Shown piece after piece: positions 1-9,192 of a stretch of 64,000 nt of DNA. The first letter of the stretch is position 1. Every line of letters starts with the position of its first letter. A program made the translations under genes and the position numbers. Source of the DNA: Rosettibacter firmus (GTDB lineage: Bacteria > Bacteroidota > Ignavibacteria > Ignavibacteriales > Melioribacteraceae); assembly GCF_036860695.1 (NCBI RefSeq), contig NZ_JAYKGJ010000003.1, forward strand, positions 62,001 to 126,000. The letters are read 5' to 3'. Below the pieces are notes generated by a model. It was not told where the DNA came from and did no database searches. It saw nothing but the letters and a program-made list of their open reading frames with translations.

Positions 1-598
1 TTTTTTCTGCTTCTACAATATCTTTTGGTGGTGGAATTATAACCTTATCCTGAATTAATTCATTATTAGGCCAGTTTTCTGGTAAAGCAACTTTATTCTG
101 ATCAGAAATTTGCAATGCTTTTAATGCTCGTAAAATTTCATCAATCTGTCTTCCTACTTCAGGTGGATAATAAATCATTAATCTAATTATTCCCTGAGGA
201 TCAATTATAAAAACTGCTCTTACTGTGTTTGTCCCTTTACCAGGATGAACCATTCCAAATGTAGTTGCTACTTTTCCCATATCATCAGCAATAATCGGGA
301 AAGGAATTTCAACTCCAATATTTTCCTTTATCCATTCAACCCATTTAATATGAGAAAAAACCTGATCGATCGATAAACCAATTAATTCTGCATTTAATTT
401 CTTAAACTCCTCATTCCGTTTTGCAAAGGCAACAAATTCTGTTGTGCATACTGGTGTAAAATCTGCAGGATGACTGAATAAAACAATCCACTTACCAGCA
501 TAATCTTCAGGAATTCTTTTTTTTCCGTGTGTTGTTTGAACTTCGATACCGGGCATTCTTTCGCCTAATAGAGGAATACCTTTCTTAATCTCTTCCAT
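1..598 (-). CDS. Peroxiredoxin, Prx6 (1-Cys) type, C-terminus beyond window
   Basis: The protein reduces hydrogen peroxide and organic or lipid hydroperoxides in the cytoplasm through one peroxidatic cysteine. The visible 199 residues contain the Prx6 active-site block [12 protein letters not shown] (about residue 35-50), followed by the family's HIKWVEWI and PIIADD segments and the long C-terminal arm typical of 1-Cys enzymes of about 215-220 residues, so only a short tail is missing at base 1. The ATG at 598 follows a GGAGA ribosome site. It is the last gene of a dps-smORF-prx cluster on the minus strand, and this context suggests a peroxide-defence operon. Family assignment is firm. Prx6 against a closely related AhpC/TSA subgroup is decided by the [12 protein letters not shown] motif. 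Confidence 0.93.
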   Translation of the reverse strand, partial: MEEIKKGIPLLGERMPGIEVQTTHGKKRIPEDYAGKWIVLFSHPADFTPVCTTEFVAFAKRNEEFKKLNAELIGLSIDQVFSHIKWVEWIKENIGVEIPFPIIADDMGKVATTFGMVHPGKGTNTVRAVFIIDPQGIIRLMIYYPPEVGRQIDEILRALKALQISDQNKVALPENWPNNELIQDKVIIPPPKDIVEAEK

Positions 599-618
599 AA
601 TAATCTCCTATTTTTATT

Positions 619-732
619 TTATGCATTATTTAGTTTGTATGAATTCTTTCTAACAAGTGAAATTAATTTTGAAAATAACTTATAGATTTCACTAAAAAGT
701 AATTTTCTACCATAACTGCAATCGCATACCAT
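619..732 (-). CDS. Putative 37-aa CxC small protein between dps and peroxiredoxin
   Basis: This open frame encodes 37 residues beginning MVCDCSYGRKLLFSEIYK, then a basic, amphipathic stretch ending in NNA. I do not recognise it. Three things argue that it is translated. Its ATG directly abuts the dps stop (TAAATG). An ideal GGAGG lies 7 nt upstream, formed by the last dps codons. It also fills most of the gap before the peroxiredoxin with a proper stop at 619. The N-terminal Cys-Asp-Cys pair could bind metal or act in thiol redox chemistry, which is inference from context only. The alternative is a chance frame in a long 3' region of dps; the ribosome site may then be accidental. Confidence 0.5.
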   Translation of the reverse strand: MVCDCSYGRKLLFSEIYKLFSKLISLVRKNSYKLNNA

Positions 733-1212
733 TTAATTCCCTCCTTCAATTATTGATTTTAATAACCACACATGTTTTTCATATCTTTCTGCAATGCTAT
801 ATAATTTCCCGGCAGTAACTTCATCTCCAAATTCAGATTGAACTTCGTAACCAATATCTCTAATCCTTGATGCAAGGAAATCATAGTCATTAGCAATTCT
901 TTTTACCATTTCAAATTGATCTGGATAATTTCCTTCAGCTTCTTCTTTTAATTGTGCAATTTTCAAAAATTCTTTCATAGTACCTGGAGCATATAAACCA
1001 TAAGCACGTATTCTTTCTGCTGTTTCATCAATATCATCAGCTAATTCGTTATAAAGTTCTTCGAATTTTTTATGAAGTGTTAAAAATTGAGAACCCTGAA
1101 CATTCCAGTGATAATTTCTTGCTTTTGTATAAAGCACAAATTGATCTGCCAGAATAGGCTTTAAAATTTCAGCTATCTTAGCTTTTGAAACACTACTTAA
1201 TATCATTTCCAT
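733..1212 (-). CDS. dps: Dps-type mini-ferritin, DNA-protecting iron storage protein
   Basis: Dps oxidises ferrous iron with hydrogen peroxide and stores it in a dodecameric shell, protecting DNA from Fenton damage. The 159-residue product matches the family length and carries the inter-subunit ferroxidase ligands: His in NYHWNV, His in LHKKFEELY, and Asp and Glu in DDIDETAERI. I start it at 1212, where GGAGG lies 6 nt upstream of ATGGAAATG. The longer frame back to 1320 adds a basic extension with no ribosome site and would run into the regulatory region. It is the first gene of a minus-strand group with a small ORF and a peroxiredoxin, and a sigma54-like promoter sits about 30 bp upstream. 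Confidence 0.93.
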   Translation of the reverse strand: MEMILSSVSKAKIAEILKPILADQFVLYTKARNYHWNVQGSQFLTLHKKFEELYNELADDIDETAERIRAYGLYAPGTMKEFLKIAQLKEEAEGNYPDQFEMVKRIANDYDFLASRIRDIGYEVQSEFGDEVTAGKLYSIAERYEKHVWLLKSIIEGGN

Positions 1213-1242
1213 TTCCAACCTCCATTGTTTTTTATCTTTATA

Positions 1243-1258
1243 GCCAATCTTTATGCCA
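1243..1258 (-). promoter_or_regulatory. Possible sigma54 -24/-12 promoter of dps
   Basis: On the minus strand this reads TGGCATAAAGATTGGC, against the sigma54 consensus TGGCACG-N4-TTGCW. The -24 TGGCA block is exact. The -12 block is TTGG at canonical spacing, or GC one base too far. It lies 30 bp in front of the dps ATG and next to a divergent sigma54 activator gene, which makes it more credible than the match alone would. Confidence 0.42.
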
Positions 1259-1320
1259 TTAATTTTATTTTTGAAAACAAACCAAATAAGTAGTTTTTTT
1301 AATCTACTTTTATTTAACAA

Positions 1321-1370
1321 CGATATTTAGTAATATTGCATAACTAAATATAGTTGCCAACTAAATATCG
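1321..1370. promoter_or_regulatory. Operator array: three ACTAAATAT sites in the dps/activator intergenic region
   Basis: Three copies of ACTAAATAT occur in 50 bp: inverted at 1323-1331, direct at 1343-1351 and direct at 1360-1368. The first two form a perfect inverted repeat ATATTTAGT-N11-ACTAAATAT with half-sites 20 bp apart, about two helical turns. The outer pair forms an 11-bp perfect inverted repeat (CGATATTTAGT/ACTAAATATCG). TAGTTG-C-CAACTA at 1351-1363 adds a third symmetry. The array lies 63-112 bp upstream of the -24 element of dps and immediately before the activator start, as expected for an upstream activating sequence that also autoregulates its activator. Confidence 0.6.
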
Positions 1371-1377
1371 GTGAAAA

Positions 1378-2877
1378 ATGAATGAGGTTGAACTTTTACA
1401 ATCACAACTAACTTACCTAACTCCTCAGAAAACAATGGAAATAGTTTTAGATACAATTAGTGAAATAATTCCTTATGAGCTTGCTGTAATTTTAAGCAAA
1501 GAACCAAATGACTATTTAAAAGTAAGATATGTAAGAGGAAGTCTTGTAAATGAAAGACTTAAAAACTATGAAATACCTTTATCAAGTCGACCGGATATAC
1601 AGGAAGTTTTACAAATTGGTGAAGTAAAACTTGTAGAAGAAACAAAAAATCCAGAACATGTTGATACATACAAAGGGATTGTTGATTTACCAATTGGACA
1701 TTCATGTATGCTTGCACCTTTAAAAATTAATGGAGAACCATTTGGACTTATGACACTTGATCATAGTCAATGCGATATGTTTACACCACAACGAGTAAGT
1801 ATTGCAAATTCTCTAACAAAATTAATTGCACTTGCTCTTGCACAAACCATTGTAAATGATACTCTTATGAGTGAAAAGGAAACTTTAATTTATGAACGAA
1901 ATTCACTTATTGGAGATATAAATACAGTTTATGAAGGATTAATTGGAAATACACCTGTATGGTTACAGGTAATTGAAAAAATTAAATTAGTAGCTCCCAC
2001 AGATTCTCATGTTATGATTTTAGGTGAGACAGGCACAGGTAAAGAACTTGTAGCAAGAGCTATTCATGCTTTATCAAAGAGATCATCAAAACCTTTCATA
2101 ACATTAAATTGTTCTGCTCTTAATTACAACTTGGCAGAAAGTGAATTATTTGGTCACGAAAAAGGAGCTTTTACCGGAGCTACATCAACACGGCGTGGTA
2201 GATTTGAACTTGCAGATGGTGGTATTTTATTTCTTGATGAAATTGGTGATCTCCCGCTCGAAATTCAACCAAAACTTCTCAGAGCAATTCAAGAAGGAAC
2301 ATTTGAAAGACTCGGCAGCGAAAAAACTATTCATGCTGATGTTAGAATTATTTGTGCTACAAATGTCGATCTCGAACAAAAAGTAAAAGAAGGAAAATTT
2401 AGAGAAGATTTATTTTATCGATTAAATGTATTTCCTATCTATCTTCCCCCACTTCGAGAAAGAAAAGAAGATATTTACTTATTAACAAATTACTTTTTAG
2501 AAAAACTTTCCCAAAAATTTGAGAATAAAAAATTTACCATAACAAAAGAAGCTTTGAAATTATTAAATGAAAATCCATGGTATGGAAATATACGAGAGCT
2601 TCAAAATACACTCGAAAGAGCTGCAATACTAAGTAAAGATGGAACTATAAGAGCTTCTCATTTAATCTTTGAAAAAAAGAGTGGAACAAAAGATTTTATT
2701 AAAGAAAATAATATATCAATTGGTTCTTTCGAAGAAGAGACAAAAAAAATTATTAAAAAAGCTTTAGAACTCTGTAATGGTAAAATTTATGGCAAAGATG
2801 GTGCAGCTGCACTTTTGAAATTAAAACCAACTACACTGCAGAGTAAAATAAAAAAGTTAAAGATAAACTATAAATAA
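1378..2877 (+). CDS. Sigma54-dependent activator with GAF sensor (FhlA/NorR-like architecture)
   Basis: This 499-residue bacterial enhancer-binding protein has a GAF sensor (about 14-160), an AAA+ ATPase (about 187-410) and a C-terminal Fis-type helix-turn-helix (about 455-497). Walker A is GETGTGKE near residue 215. The sigma54-contacting loop GAFTGA is intact at 263-268, Walker B is LFLDEIGD near 287, and the arginine-finger region [12 protein letters not shown] is present, so it should remodel sigma54-RNA polymerase. There is no receiver domain, so the signal is probably a small molecule or redox/NO cue bound by GAF. GGTGA precedes the ATG. It is divergent from dps with a shared operator array, suggesting control of the peroxide-defence cluster and of itself. 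The actual ligand and targets are unknown. Confidence 0.92.
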   Translation: MNEVELLQSQLTYLTPQKTMEIVLDTISEIIPYELAVILSKEPNDYLKVRYVRGSLVNERLKNYEIPLSSRPDIQEVLQIGEVKLVEETKNPEHVDTYKGIVDLPIGHSCMLAPLKINGEPFGLMTLDHSQCDMFTPQRVSIANSLTKLIALALAQTIVNDTLMSEKETLIYERNSLIGDINTVYEGLIGNTPVWLQVIEKIKLVAPTDSHVMILGETGTGKELVARAIHALSKRSSKPFITLNCSALNYNLAESELFGHEKGAFTGATSTRRGRFELADGGILFLDEIGDLPLEIQPKLLRAIQEGTFERLGSEKTIHADVRIICATNVDLEQKVKEGKFREDLFYRLNVFPIYLPPLRERKEDIYLLTNYFLEKLSQKFENKKFTITKEALKLLNENPWYGNIRELQNTLERAAILSKDGTIRASHLIFEKKSGTKDFIKENNISIGSFEEETKKIIKKALELCNGKIYGKDGAAALLKLKPTTLQSKIKKLKINYK

Positions 2878-3008
2878 TAAATACTTTGAAGATTTACTCA
2901 TTAAGATAAATTAAGTATATAACAACAGTTACCTTATTTTACACCATTACTCTATTTATTCCTGAAAAAATTTAGAGTATTTTTGTTATAACTTTTTTAT
3001 GGTTTAAT

Positions 3009-3458
3009 GTGAATGACGATATTAAATATCTTAAACATTGTTTAGAACTGGCATTGAGAGGAAAAGATAAAGTTGAGCCAAATCCAATGGTGGGAGCTGT
3101 AATTGTTAAGGATAATAAAATAATTTCAGAAGGCTGGCATGAATATTTTGGTGGACCACATGCTGAGGCTAATGCAATTAAAAATTCTAAATTAAATCTC
3201 GAAGGTGCTACACTTTATTGTAATTTAGAACCCTGTAGCCATACAGATAAAAAAACTCCACCATGTGTTCCTTTAATAATTCAAAATAAAATTGCTCGTG
3301 TTGTTATTTGTACTTTAGACCCCAATCCAAAAGTTAATGGTAACGGAGTTAAAAAATTAATAGATGCTGGTATTAAAGTAGAAATCGGTTTACTCGAAAA
3401 TGAAGCAAAAGAATTAAATAAAAATTATTTCGAACAATTTAATTGTAAAAATGTTTAG
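3009..3458 (+). CDS. ribD: RibD deaminase domain only (pyrimidine deaminase of riboflavin synthesis)
   Basis: This enzyme deaminates 2,5-diamino-6-ribosylamino-pyrimidinone phosphate in riboflavin synthesis. The 149 residues hold the complete zinc-dependent cytidine-deaminase-like domain: PNPMVGAVIV, HAEANAI (His ligand and catalytic Glu) and PCSHTDKKTPPC (two Cys ligands). Typical bacterial RibD runs to about 360 residues with a C-terminal reductase. Here translation stops right after the deaminase and ribE begins within its last codons, so the reductase is absent rather than frameshifted nearby. The start is GTG at 3009 with no clear ribosome site. It is first in the ribD-ribE-ribBA-ribH operon. 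No FMN riboswitch consensus was seen upstream. Confidence 0.93.
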   Translation: MNDDIKYLKHCLELALRGKDKVEPNPMVGAVIVKDNKIISEGWHEYFGGPHAEANAIKNSKLNLEGATLYCNLEPCSHTDKKTPPCVPLIIQNKIARVVICTLDPNPKVNGNGVKKLIDAGIKVEIGLLENEAKELNKNYFEQFNCKNV

Positions 3459-4092
3459 TGGAATAATTGAAGATATTGGTCAAATCCAAAAAATTGATAC
3501 AATAAAAGGTGGAATTAGATTAACAGTATCTGCCAGTAAAATTTTTGATGATCTCAAAATTGGTGATTCAGTTTCTGTTGATGGAGTTTGCTTAACAGTA
3601 ACTTCAATTAATAATAATAATTTCACAGTAGATGTAGTTGGAGAAACTCTCAAAAAAACTACATTAAAAAAAATAAAAAATAAATCCTATGTTAATCTTG
3701 AAAGAGCAATAAAATTTAATGAAAGAATAGGAGGACATTTAATTCAGGGACATATTAACAATACTGCCAGAATCAAACAACTTAAAAGATTAGGTGAAAA
3801 TTTTTTACTTAAATTAGAATTGCCAGACGATCTCATGAAATATATTATAAAAGAAGGTTCAATAGCAGTTGATGGTATTAGTTTAACTGTAGCAGATAAA
3901 TTTGAAAATACAATCAGTATTTCAATTATTCCACATACATGGCAGCATACAACTTTAAAATTCAAAAAAGAAAATGATCTGGTAAATATTGAAGTTGATT
4001 ATACAGCCAAGTATATAGAAAATTTTATTAATAATTATTTTTCACAGAAGAGTGATTTAAAAGAATTGCGATTAAAAAACTTAGGTTATTAA
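3451..4092 (+). CDS. ribE: Riboflavin synthase alpha subunit
   Basis: Riboflavin synthase dismutates two 6,7-dimethyl-8-ribityllumazines into riboflavin plus the pyrimidine precursor. The 213 residues start with the hallmark [10 protein letters not shown] and contain two homologous lumazine-binding barrels, with the repeated signature SVDGVCLTV (about 47-55) and AVDGISLTV in the second half, and GGHLIQGHI between them. Length is normal. It overlaps the 3' end of ribD by 8 bp and is 2 bp from ribBA, so translational coupling is likely. Confidence 0.97.
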   Translation: MFSGIIEDIGQIQKIDTIKGGIRLTVSASKIFDDLKIGDSVSVDGVCLTVTSINNNNFTVDVVGETLKKTTLKKIKNKSYVNLERAIKFNERIGGHLIQGHINNTARIKQLKRLGENFLLKLELPDDLMKYIIKEGSIAVDGISLTVADKFENTISISIIPHTWQHTTLKFKKENDLVNIEVDYTAKYIENFINNYFSQKSDLKELRLKNLGY

Positions 4093-4094
4093 AA

Positions 4095-5333
4095 ATGGAA
4101 GAATATAACATAGAGACAATCAAAAATGCGATTAAAAGATTTCGCAATGGAGAAATGATTATAGTTGTTGATGATGAAAATCGCGAAAACGAAGGCGACT
4201 TAATAATGGCTGCTGAATTTATAACTCCAGAAGCTGTAAACTTCATTACAAAAGAAGCAAGAGGAATTTTGTGTGTTGCAATAACTCCAGAACGTGCACA
4301 GGAATTAGAACTTCAAATGATGGTTAAAGAAAATACTTCGTTGCATCAAACTCCTTTTACTGTATCTATCGACTATATTCACGGAACCACAACAGGAACA
4401 TCTGCTTTCGATAGAGCTAAAACTATAAAAGCAATTACAGATAAAAATGCTAAGCCAGAAGACTTTGCGAAACCAGGACATATTTTCCCGCTGGTGGCAA
4501 AAAAAGGTGGAGTATTAAAAAGAGCAGGTCATACAGAAGCTGCCGTTGATTTAGCAAAATTAGCAGGATTATATCCAGCTGGAGTTTTATGTGAAATTTT
4601 AGATAGTGATGGAACTATGTGTCGTGGAGAAAATCTCCAGAAGTTTGCTCATAAACATAATTTATGTATAATCACTATTGCAGATTTAATTGAATATAGA
4701 AGAAGAAAAGAAAAATTAGTTAGAGAAGTTGTAAGTGTTAATCTCCCTTCTAAATATGGTGAATTCAAACTTCATCTTTACGAAAACATTTTAGATCCAT
4801 CTGAAAATGCTATTGCACTTGTTAAAGGAAAAATTGATGATGGAGAACCTGTGCTTGTTAGAGTCCACTCAGAATGTTTAACTGGAGATGTATTTGGTTC
4901 ACTTAGATGTGATTGTGGAGATCAATTAACTACTGCTCTTCAGATGATTGAAAAAGAAGGTAGAGGTGTTCTTCTTTACATGCGACAGGAAGGTAGAGGA
5001 ATTGGACTTGTTAATAAATTATTCGCATACTCAATGCAAGAAAAAGGGAAAGACACAGTAGAAGCTAACGAAGCACTTGGTTTTAAAGCTGATTTAAGGG
5101 ACTATGGAATTGGTGCTCAGATCTTAAAAGATCTCGGAATTTCTAAAATTAGATTGCTTACAAATAATCCTAAAAAAATTATTGGTCTTAAAGGTTATGA
5201 TCTCGAAATAGTTGAAAGAGTACCGATTGAAATTCCACCAAACAAAATCAATATTAAATATCTCAAAACAAAAAAAGAAAAACTTGGTCATTTATTTAAT
5301 GAAAATACCTTAAAAAATATTTTACCAGAATAA
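4095..5333 (+). CDS. ribBA: Bifunctional DHBP synthase / GTP cyclohydrolase II
   Basis: It makes both riboflavin precursors: 3,4-dihydroxy-2-butanone 4-phosphate from ribulose 5-phosphate, and the pyrimidine precursor from GTP. The N-terminal RibB half (about 1-205) has [11 protein letters not shown] with the acidic metal site and [10 protein letters not shown]. The C-terminal RibA half (about 208-405) has the zinc-binding [20 protein letters not shown] cysteines and RQEGRGIGL. At 412 residues it matches the fused family length, and both catalytic sets look intact. It lies 2 bp after ribE and 18 bp before ribH. Confidence 0.97.
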   Translation: MEEYNIETIKNAIKRFRNGEMIIVVDDENRENEGDLIMAAEFITPEAVNFITKEARGILCVAITPERAQELELQMMVKENTSLHQTPFTVSIDYIHGTTTGTSAFDRAKTIKAITDKNAKPEDFAKPGHIFPLVAKKGGVLKRAGHTEAAVDLAKLAGLYPAGVLCEILDSDGTMCRGENLQKFAHKHNLCIITIADLIEYRRRKEKLVREVVSVNLPSKYGEFKLHLYENILDPSENAIALVKGKIDDGEPVLVRVHSECLTGDVFGSLRCDCGDQLTTALQMIEKEGRGVLLYMRQEGRGIGLVNKLFAYSMQEKGKDTVEANEALGFKADLRDYGIGAQILKDLGISKIRLLTNNPKKIIGLKGYDLEIVERVPIEIPPNKINIKYLKTKKEKLGHLFNENTLKNILPE

Positions 5334-5351
5334 AAAACAATTGGAGGAAAA

Positions 5352-5816
5352 ATGGCTGAAGTAATTCAAGGTTATCTTAATGCTAAAGGAAAAAAGTTTG
5401 CAATTGTAGTATCACGATTTAACGAATTAATCTCCAATCAACTTTTAAATGGTGCAGATGATTGTTTAATTCGACACGGTGCAGATGAGAAAGATATAAA
5501 AGTATACTGGGTACCTGGTTCATTTGAAATTCCATTAATAGCAAAAAAAATTGCACTCACAAAAAAATTTGATGCAGTGATTTGTCTTGGTGCAGTTATC
5601 CGGGGCGATACACCACACTTTGAATATATTGCTGCAGAAGTTTCTAAAGGCATTGCTAATGTAGGTCTGGAAACTGGTATTCCAGTAATCTTTGGAATTA
5701 TTACTTCTGATAATATGGAACAAGCATTAGAAAGAGCTGGTGTTAAAGCTGGCAATAAAGGCTGGGATGCTGCTCTTACTGCTATTGAAATGAGTGATTT
5801 AATTAACAAAATTTAA
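5352..5816 (+). CDS. ribH: 6,7-dimethyl-8-ribityllumazine synthase
   Basis: RibH condenses the dihydroxybutanone phosphate with the ribitylamino-pyrimidine to give lumazine, the substrate of RibE, usually in an icosahedral or pentameric assembly. The 154 residues carry VSRFNELIS, the WVPGSFEIP substrate loop, [15 protein letters not shown] with the catalytic His, and NKGWDAA near the end. A strong GGAGG ribosome site precedes the ATG. It is last in the riboflavin operon, and its product feeds back to ribE upstream. Confidence 0.97.
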   Translation: MAEVIQGYLNAKGKKFAIVVSRFNELISNQLLNGADDCLIRHGADEKDIKVYWVPGSFEIPLIAKKIALTKKFDAVICLGAVIRGDTPHFEYIAAEVSKGIANVGLETGIPVIFGIITSDNMEQALERAGVKAGNKGWDAALTAIEMSDLINKI

Positions 5817-5861
5817 TTACTGGTAGTAATAATCAACTACTTTACTTAATTAAATAAAATT

Positions 5862-5894
5862 GATACTGGTTGATATAATTCAATACCAGCTATC
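5862..5894. terminator. Weak bidirectional hairpin between convergent ribH and acyl-CoA synthetase genes
   Basis: GATACTGGT (5862-5870) pairs with ACCAGcTATC (5885-5894) around a 14-nt loop, with one bulged base. On the minus strand it is followed by AATTTTATTT. It lies in the convergent gap, where both units must end. The stem is short and the T-tract imperfect. Confidence 0.35.
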
Positions 5895-5946
5895 AGGAAT
5901 ATGGTTTTAGTAAATTTATCTTAAAAAATTCTTATTAACTTAATTA

Positions 5947-7659
5947 CTAATTACCATTATTCGCTAAATATCTTTTAATTTTTTGTGTTGTTGTTTTTTC
6001 GAATTCTTTTTCTCTGATATAATACTTTTTGATTTGTTTATAACTTGCTAATTGTTTATTGGCTTTTTCAACTTCTTCAGAAATAATTTTATTAATAAGT
6101 TCTTCTGTAATTTGAATTTTCTTGTTCTCTGCGTATTCTATTAATGCTTCGGCATCTACAACAATTTTTGCAGCAATAATTTCATCCTGCTTTGGGTCTT
6201 TTTCTCCATAAACCAAAGATTCAAGTATGAATGGACTTCTATTTAATATGTCTTCTATTTCTTCGGGAAATACATTTTTACCACTCTTTGAAATAATAAC
6301 ATTTTTCTTTCTACCATTTATATGAAGAAAACCATCTTCATCAATATAACCTACATCACCGGTTTTGAACCATCCATCAAAAAAGGCTTCGTTAGTTGCT
6401 TTTTCATTTTTATAATAACCAAGCATTACATTTGGTCCTTTTGCCCAGATTTCACCACTTCCGTTCTCATCCGGATTATGAATTTTTATTTGCACATGAG
6501 GTAATGGTAATCCAGCAGCATCATCTTTAAAATTATCCAGTCTATTAAGAGCTAAAATTGGTGATGTTTCTGTTAATCCATAGCCCTGAATGAAAGTAAA
6601 ACCAAACTCACGTAAACCTTTTGCTACGAGTGGATCCGGGGCAGCACCACCTGCAATAAATATTCTAATTGCTCCTCCAAACTTTTCATGAAGTTCGGCA
6701 AATATTTTTTTCTTAATATTTTTAAAACCAGCAAGTGCAATAAGATTGGTTAGTTTAACTAATGGTGGTACTATAATCGATTTTAATTTACTTTCTTTAA
6801 TTCCCTTAATAATTCTTCTAAACATTTTATCATATAGTAATGGTACTCCAAGTAAAATTGTTGCATGCACTTTTTGAATATCATCAACTACAGTTTTTAA
6901 AGAACGTGCATAGTGAGCAGAAGCTCCTGTATATAAAGGACACAACATACCACAGGTACATTCATATGTATGATGCATTGGAAGTACAGAAAGAAATCGA
7001 TCTTGCTCTGTTATTAAAATCATGCTAACCATATCCATTAGATTAGATGCCAGGTTTTTTTGTGATAACATTACTCCTTTTGCTCTCCCAAGCGAACCAG
7101 AAGTAAATATAATTTCTGCTAATTCATCCGGATTAATTTCAGGTAAATCGCTAATAGATGCAGGTTCTGTTTTATCAATTAAGTCCTTCATTATTAAGAA
7201 ACTTTTGTCTTCACTTGTTTCGTCCATGCAGATATAATACTTTAATTTTTTTAAGAAGCTCTTCCCTTCTGCCATTATACCAGCAAAGCTTCCAGAAAAT
7301 ATAATTGCTTCGGTATCAGATTCGTGAATAATGTTCATTATTTCATTTGTTGTAAGGTTTTTATCGATAGGTACTATAACATAATTAAAACACATCGCAG
7401 TTAAGTAACTTATTGCCCATTGAACTCTGTTTTCTCCTATTACAGCAATATGAGTTCTTTCAGGAATTCCTAATTTTCTAAGTGCATTCCCAAATCTTAA
7501 GATATTATCAAGTAATTCGCCATATGTAACTTTTTTGATTGGAGTATCATTTAAATCTTCGAGTGCAATCTTTTTCTCAAATTTTTTGGCTGATTGCAAA
7601 ATCATATCCTGGATTGATTGAATATTTGGTACATTATAAAGTTTTAATTCATGTTTCAT
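5947..7659 (-). CDS. AMP-forming long-chain acyl-CoA synthetase
   Basis: A 570-residue adenylate-forming enzyme that activates a fatty acid to acyl-AMP and then acyl-CoA in the cytoplasm. The phosphate-binding loop is IIFTSGSLGRAKGVMLS (about 189-205), a variant of the usual TSGTTGxPKG. The rest is canonical: YGLTETSP (about 362), GWFKTGDVGYIDEDG (adenine/ribose Asp) and GRKKNVIISKSGKNVFPEEIE with the hinge region. No catalytic Lys is obviously lost. It is the distal end of a minus-strand group after pepD (42-bp gap) and could feed beta-oxidation, consistent with etfAB nearby. The exact acid substrate cannot be read from sequence. Confidence 0.9.
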   Translation of the reverse strand: MKHELKLYNVPNIQSIQDMILQSAKKFEKKIALEDLNDTPIKKVTYGELLDNILRFGNALRKLGIPERTHIAVIGENRVQWAISYLTAMCFNYVIVPIDKNLTTNEIMNIIHESDTEAIIFSGSFAGIMAEGKSFLKKLKYYICMDETSEDKSFLIMKDLIDKTEPASISDLPEINPDELAEIIFTSGSLGRAKGVMLSQKNLASNLMDMVSMILITEQDRFLSVLPMHHTYECTCGMLCPLYTGASAHYARSLKTVVDDIQKVHATILLGVPLLYDKMFRRIIKGIKESKLKSIIVPPLVKLTNLIALAGFKNIKKKIFAELHEKFGGAIRIFIAGGAAPDPLVAKGLREFGFTFIQGYGLTETSPILALNRLDNFKDDAAGLPLPHVQIKIHNPDENGSGEIWAKGPNVMLGYYKNEKATNEAFFDGWFKTGDVGYIDEDGFLHINGRKKNVIISKSGKNVFPEEIEDILNRSPFILESLVYGEKDPKQDEIIAAKIVVDAEALIEYAENKKIQITEELINKIISEEVEKANKQLASYKQIKKYYIREKEFEKTTTQKIKRYLANNGN

Positions 7660-7701
7660 AATTGTTCATTTATTTAGTTATAGAATAATATCCAATTCCT
7701 T

Positions 7702-9177
7702 TTAAGTCCTTTCTTTTGATAATTCAGAAATAATAGCTTTAAGAAGTTTATAAAATTTTTCAACGTCAGAAATTTTAACTCTTTCATCTGGTGAGTGAGC
7801 TCCTTCGATTGTAGGACCAAGAGAAATCATATCAAGCCATGGAAATTTATTTATTAATATTCCACATTCTAATCCTGCGTGTACTGCTTTAAATTCAGGT
7901 TCAGCACCAAATAATTTTTTATAGACATTTTTCGAGAGTTCTAATAATCTTGAATTTGTATTGGGTTGCCAGGCAGGGTATTTATCTAATACACTAATTT
8001 CGGCACCGGCAAGTTCAAATACTGCTCTTACTGAATTTCCAATATTTCTTTTTGCACTTTCAACAGAACTTCTTTGACTGGTTCCAATTCTCAAATAATC
8101 ATCTTCAATAATCAATGTAGCAAGATTTGAAGAGGTTTCAACAAGTCCATCTATTTCTGCACTCATTGAAATAACACCATGAGGAATTGCAAGAATTACA
8201 TTTATAATTTTATTAACAAAATCGGAACTAAATACTTTTTTGCTTAAACCATTTGTTTCTTTTCTTTCAAAAATAATTTTTATATCGCTTTCTTTATTTT
8301 TATACTCAAAAGTTGATTCTATTACAAAAGCATTTACACTTTCAATTGCTTTTAATTCATCATCGGGGTGTAACCATAAAATAGCTTCTGCCTCGCGGGG
8401 TATTGCATTTCTTTTTGAGCCACCAGCAATGTAACTAATCTGATAATTAAGTCCTTCAAGATTTTTAAGAATTTGTCCCAATAATTTAATTGCATTGGCT
8501 CTTCCTTCGTGGATATTAATTCCTGAATGCCCTCCTTTTAATCCCGAGATAAATAAATAGTAAGGAGTATACTCCTTATTAAATTTTCCATATTCAATTT
8601 TAAAAGTACCAACTGTATCCATTCCTCCTGCACAACCAATATAGAAAGCACCATCTTCTTCGGTATCTAAATTCAATAAATATTTTCCTGTAATAAAATC
8701 TCTTTCAAGACTATCTGCACCTGTCAAACCTGTTTCTTCGTCAACTGTAAATAATAATTCTATTGGTCCATGTTCAAAAGAATTATCGAGAGCAATAGAT
8801 AAAGCAGCAGCCACACCAATTCCATTATCAGCTCCGAGTGTAGTACCATTAGCTTTAATCCAATCACCATCTCTAATTAATTCTATTGGGTCTTTCTCAA
8901 AGTCATGAACTTTATCTTTATTCTTCTCACATACCATATCTACATGGCTTTGCAAAACAATGGTTGGAGAGTTTTCAAATCCAGGGACGGGAGGTAAGTA
9001 GATTACAATATTTCCTGCTCTGTCTTCTTTATAAATGAGATTATTAACACCTGCAAAATTTTTTAAGTAAGTTCTTATTTTATCTTCATGTTTAGATTGG
9101 CGGGGTATTTGACTTATTTCATAAAATTTTTCCCATAAAATTTCGGGGATTAAACCTTCAATAACATTCTTGGACAT
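7702..9177 (-). CDS. pepD: Aminoacyl-histidine dipeptidase (M20, PepD)
   Basis: PepD is a cytoplasmic M20C di-zinc peptidase cleaving Xaa-His and other unblocked dipeptides. The 491-residue length fits. Visible metal-site motifs are LQSHVDMVCEKN (about 80), LGADNGIGVAAAL (bridging Asp) and the catalytic/zinc FTVDEETGLTGAD, with the late His in EGAHSPDERV. The insert lid domain sits in the middle. It is separated by 15 bp from the upstream GTPase gene and probably co-transcribed with it. Confidence 0.94.
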   Translation of the reverse strand: MSKNVIEGLIPEILWEKFYEISQIPRQSKHEDKIRTYLKNFAGVNNLIYKEDRAGNIVIYLPPVPGFENSPTIVLQSHVDMVCEKNKDKVHDFEKDPIELIRDGDWIKANGTTLGADNGIGVAAALSIALDNSFEHGPIELLFTVDEETGLTGADSLERDFITGKYLLNLDTEEDGAFYIGCAGGMDTVGTFKIEYGKFNKEYTPYYLFISGLKGGHSGINIHEGRANAIKLLGQILKNLEGLNYQISYIAGGSKRNAIPREAEAILWLHPDDELKAIESVNAFVIESTFEYKNKESDIKIIFERKETNGLSKKVFSSDFVNKIINVILAIPHGVISMSAEIDGLVETSSNLATLIIEDDYLRIGTSQRSSVESAKRNIGNSVRAVFELAGAEISVLDKYPAWQPNTNSRLLELSKNVYKKLFGAEPEFKAVHAGLECGILINKFPWLDMISLGPTIEGAHSPDERVKISDVEKFYKLLKAIISELSKERT

Positions 9178-9192
9178 TAAATATTCTCTTAT

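Noticed and set aside
1213-1320. N-terminal extension of Dps back to 1320
   Set aside because: It is basic, has no ribosome site and overlaps the promoter; GGAGG marks the ATG at 1212.
2878-3008. FMN riboswitch before ribD
   Set aside because: I looked for the RFN conserved sequence pieces and hairpins on the plus strand and did not see them in the 131 bp upstream of ribD.
5438-5809. 123-residue minus-strand open frame
   Set aside because: Antisense to ribH; no ribosome site.
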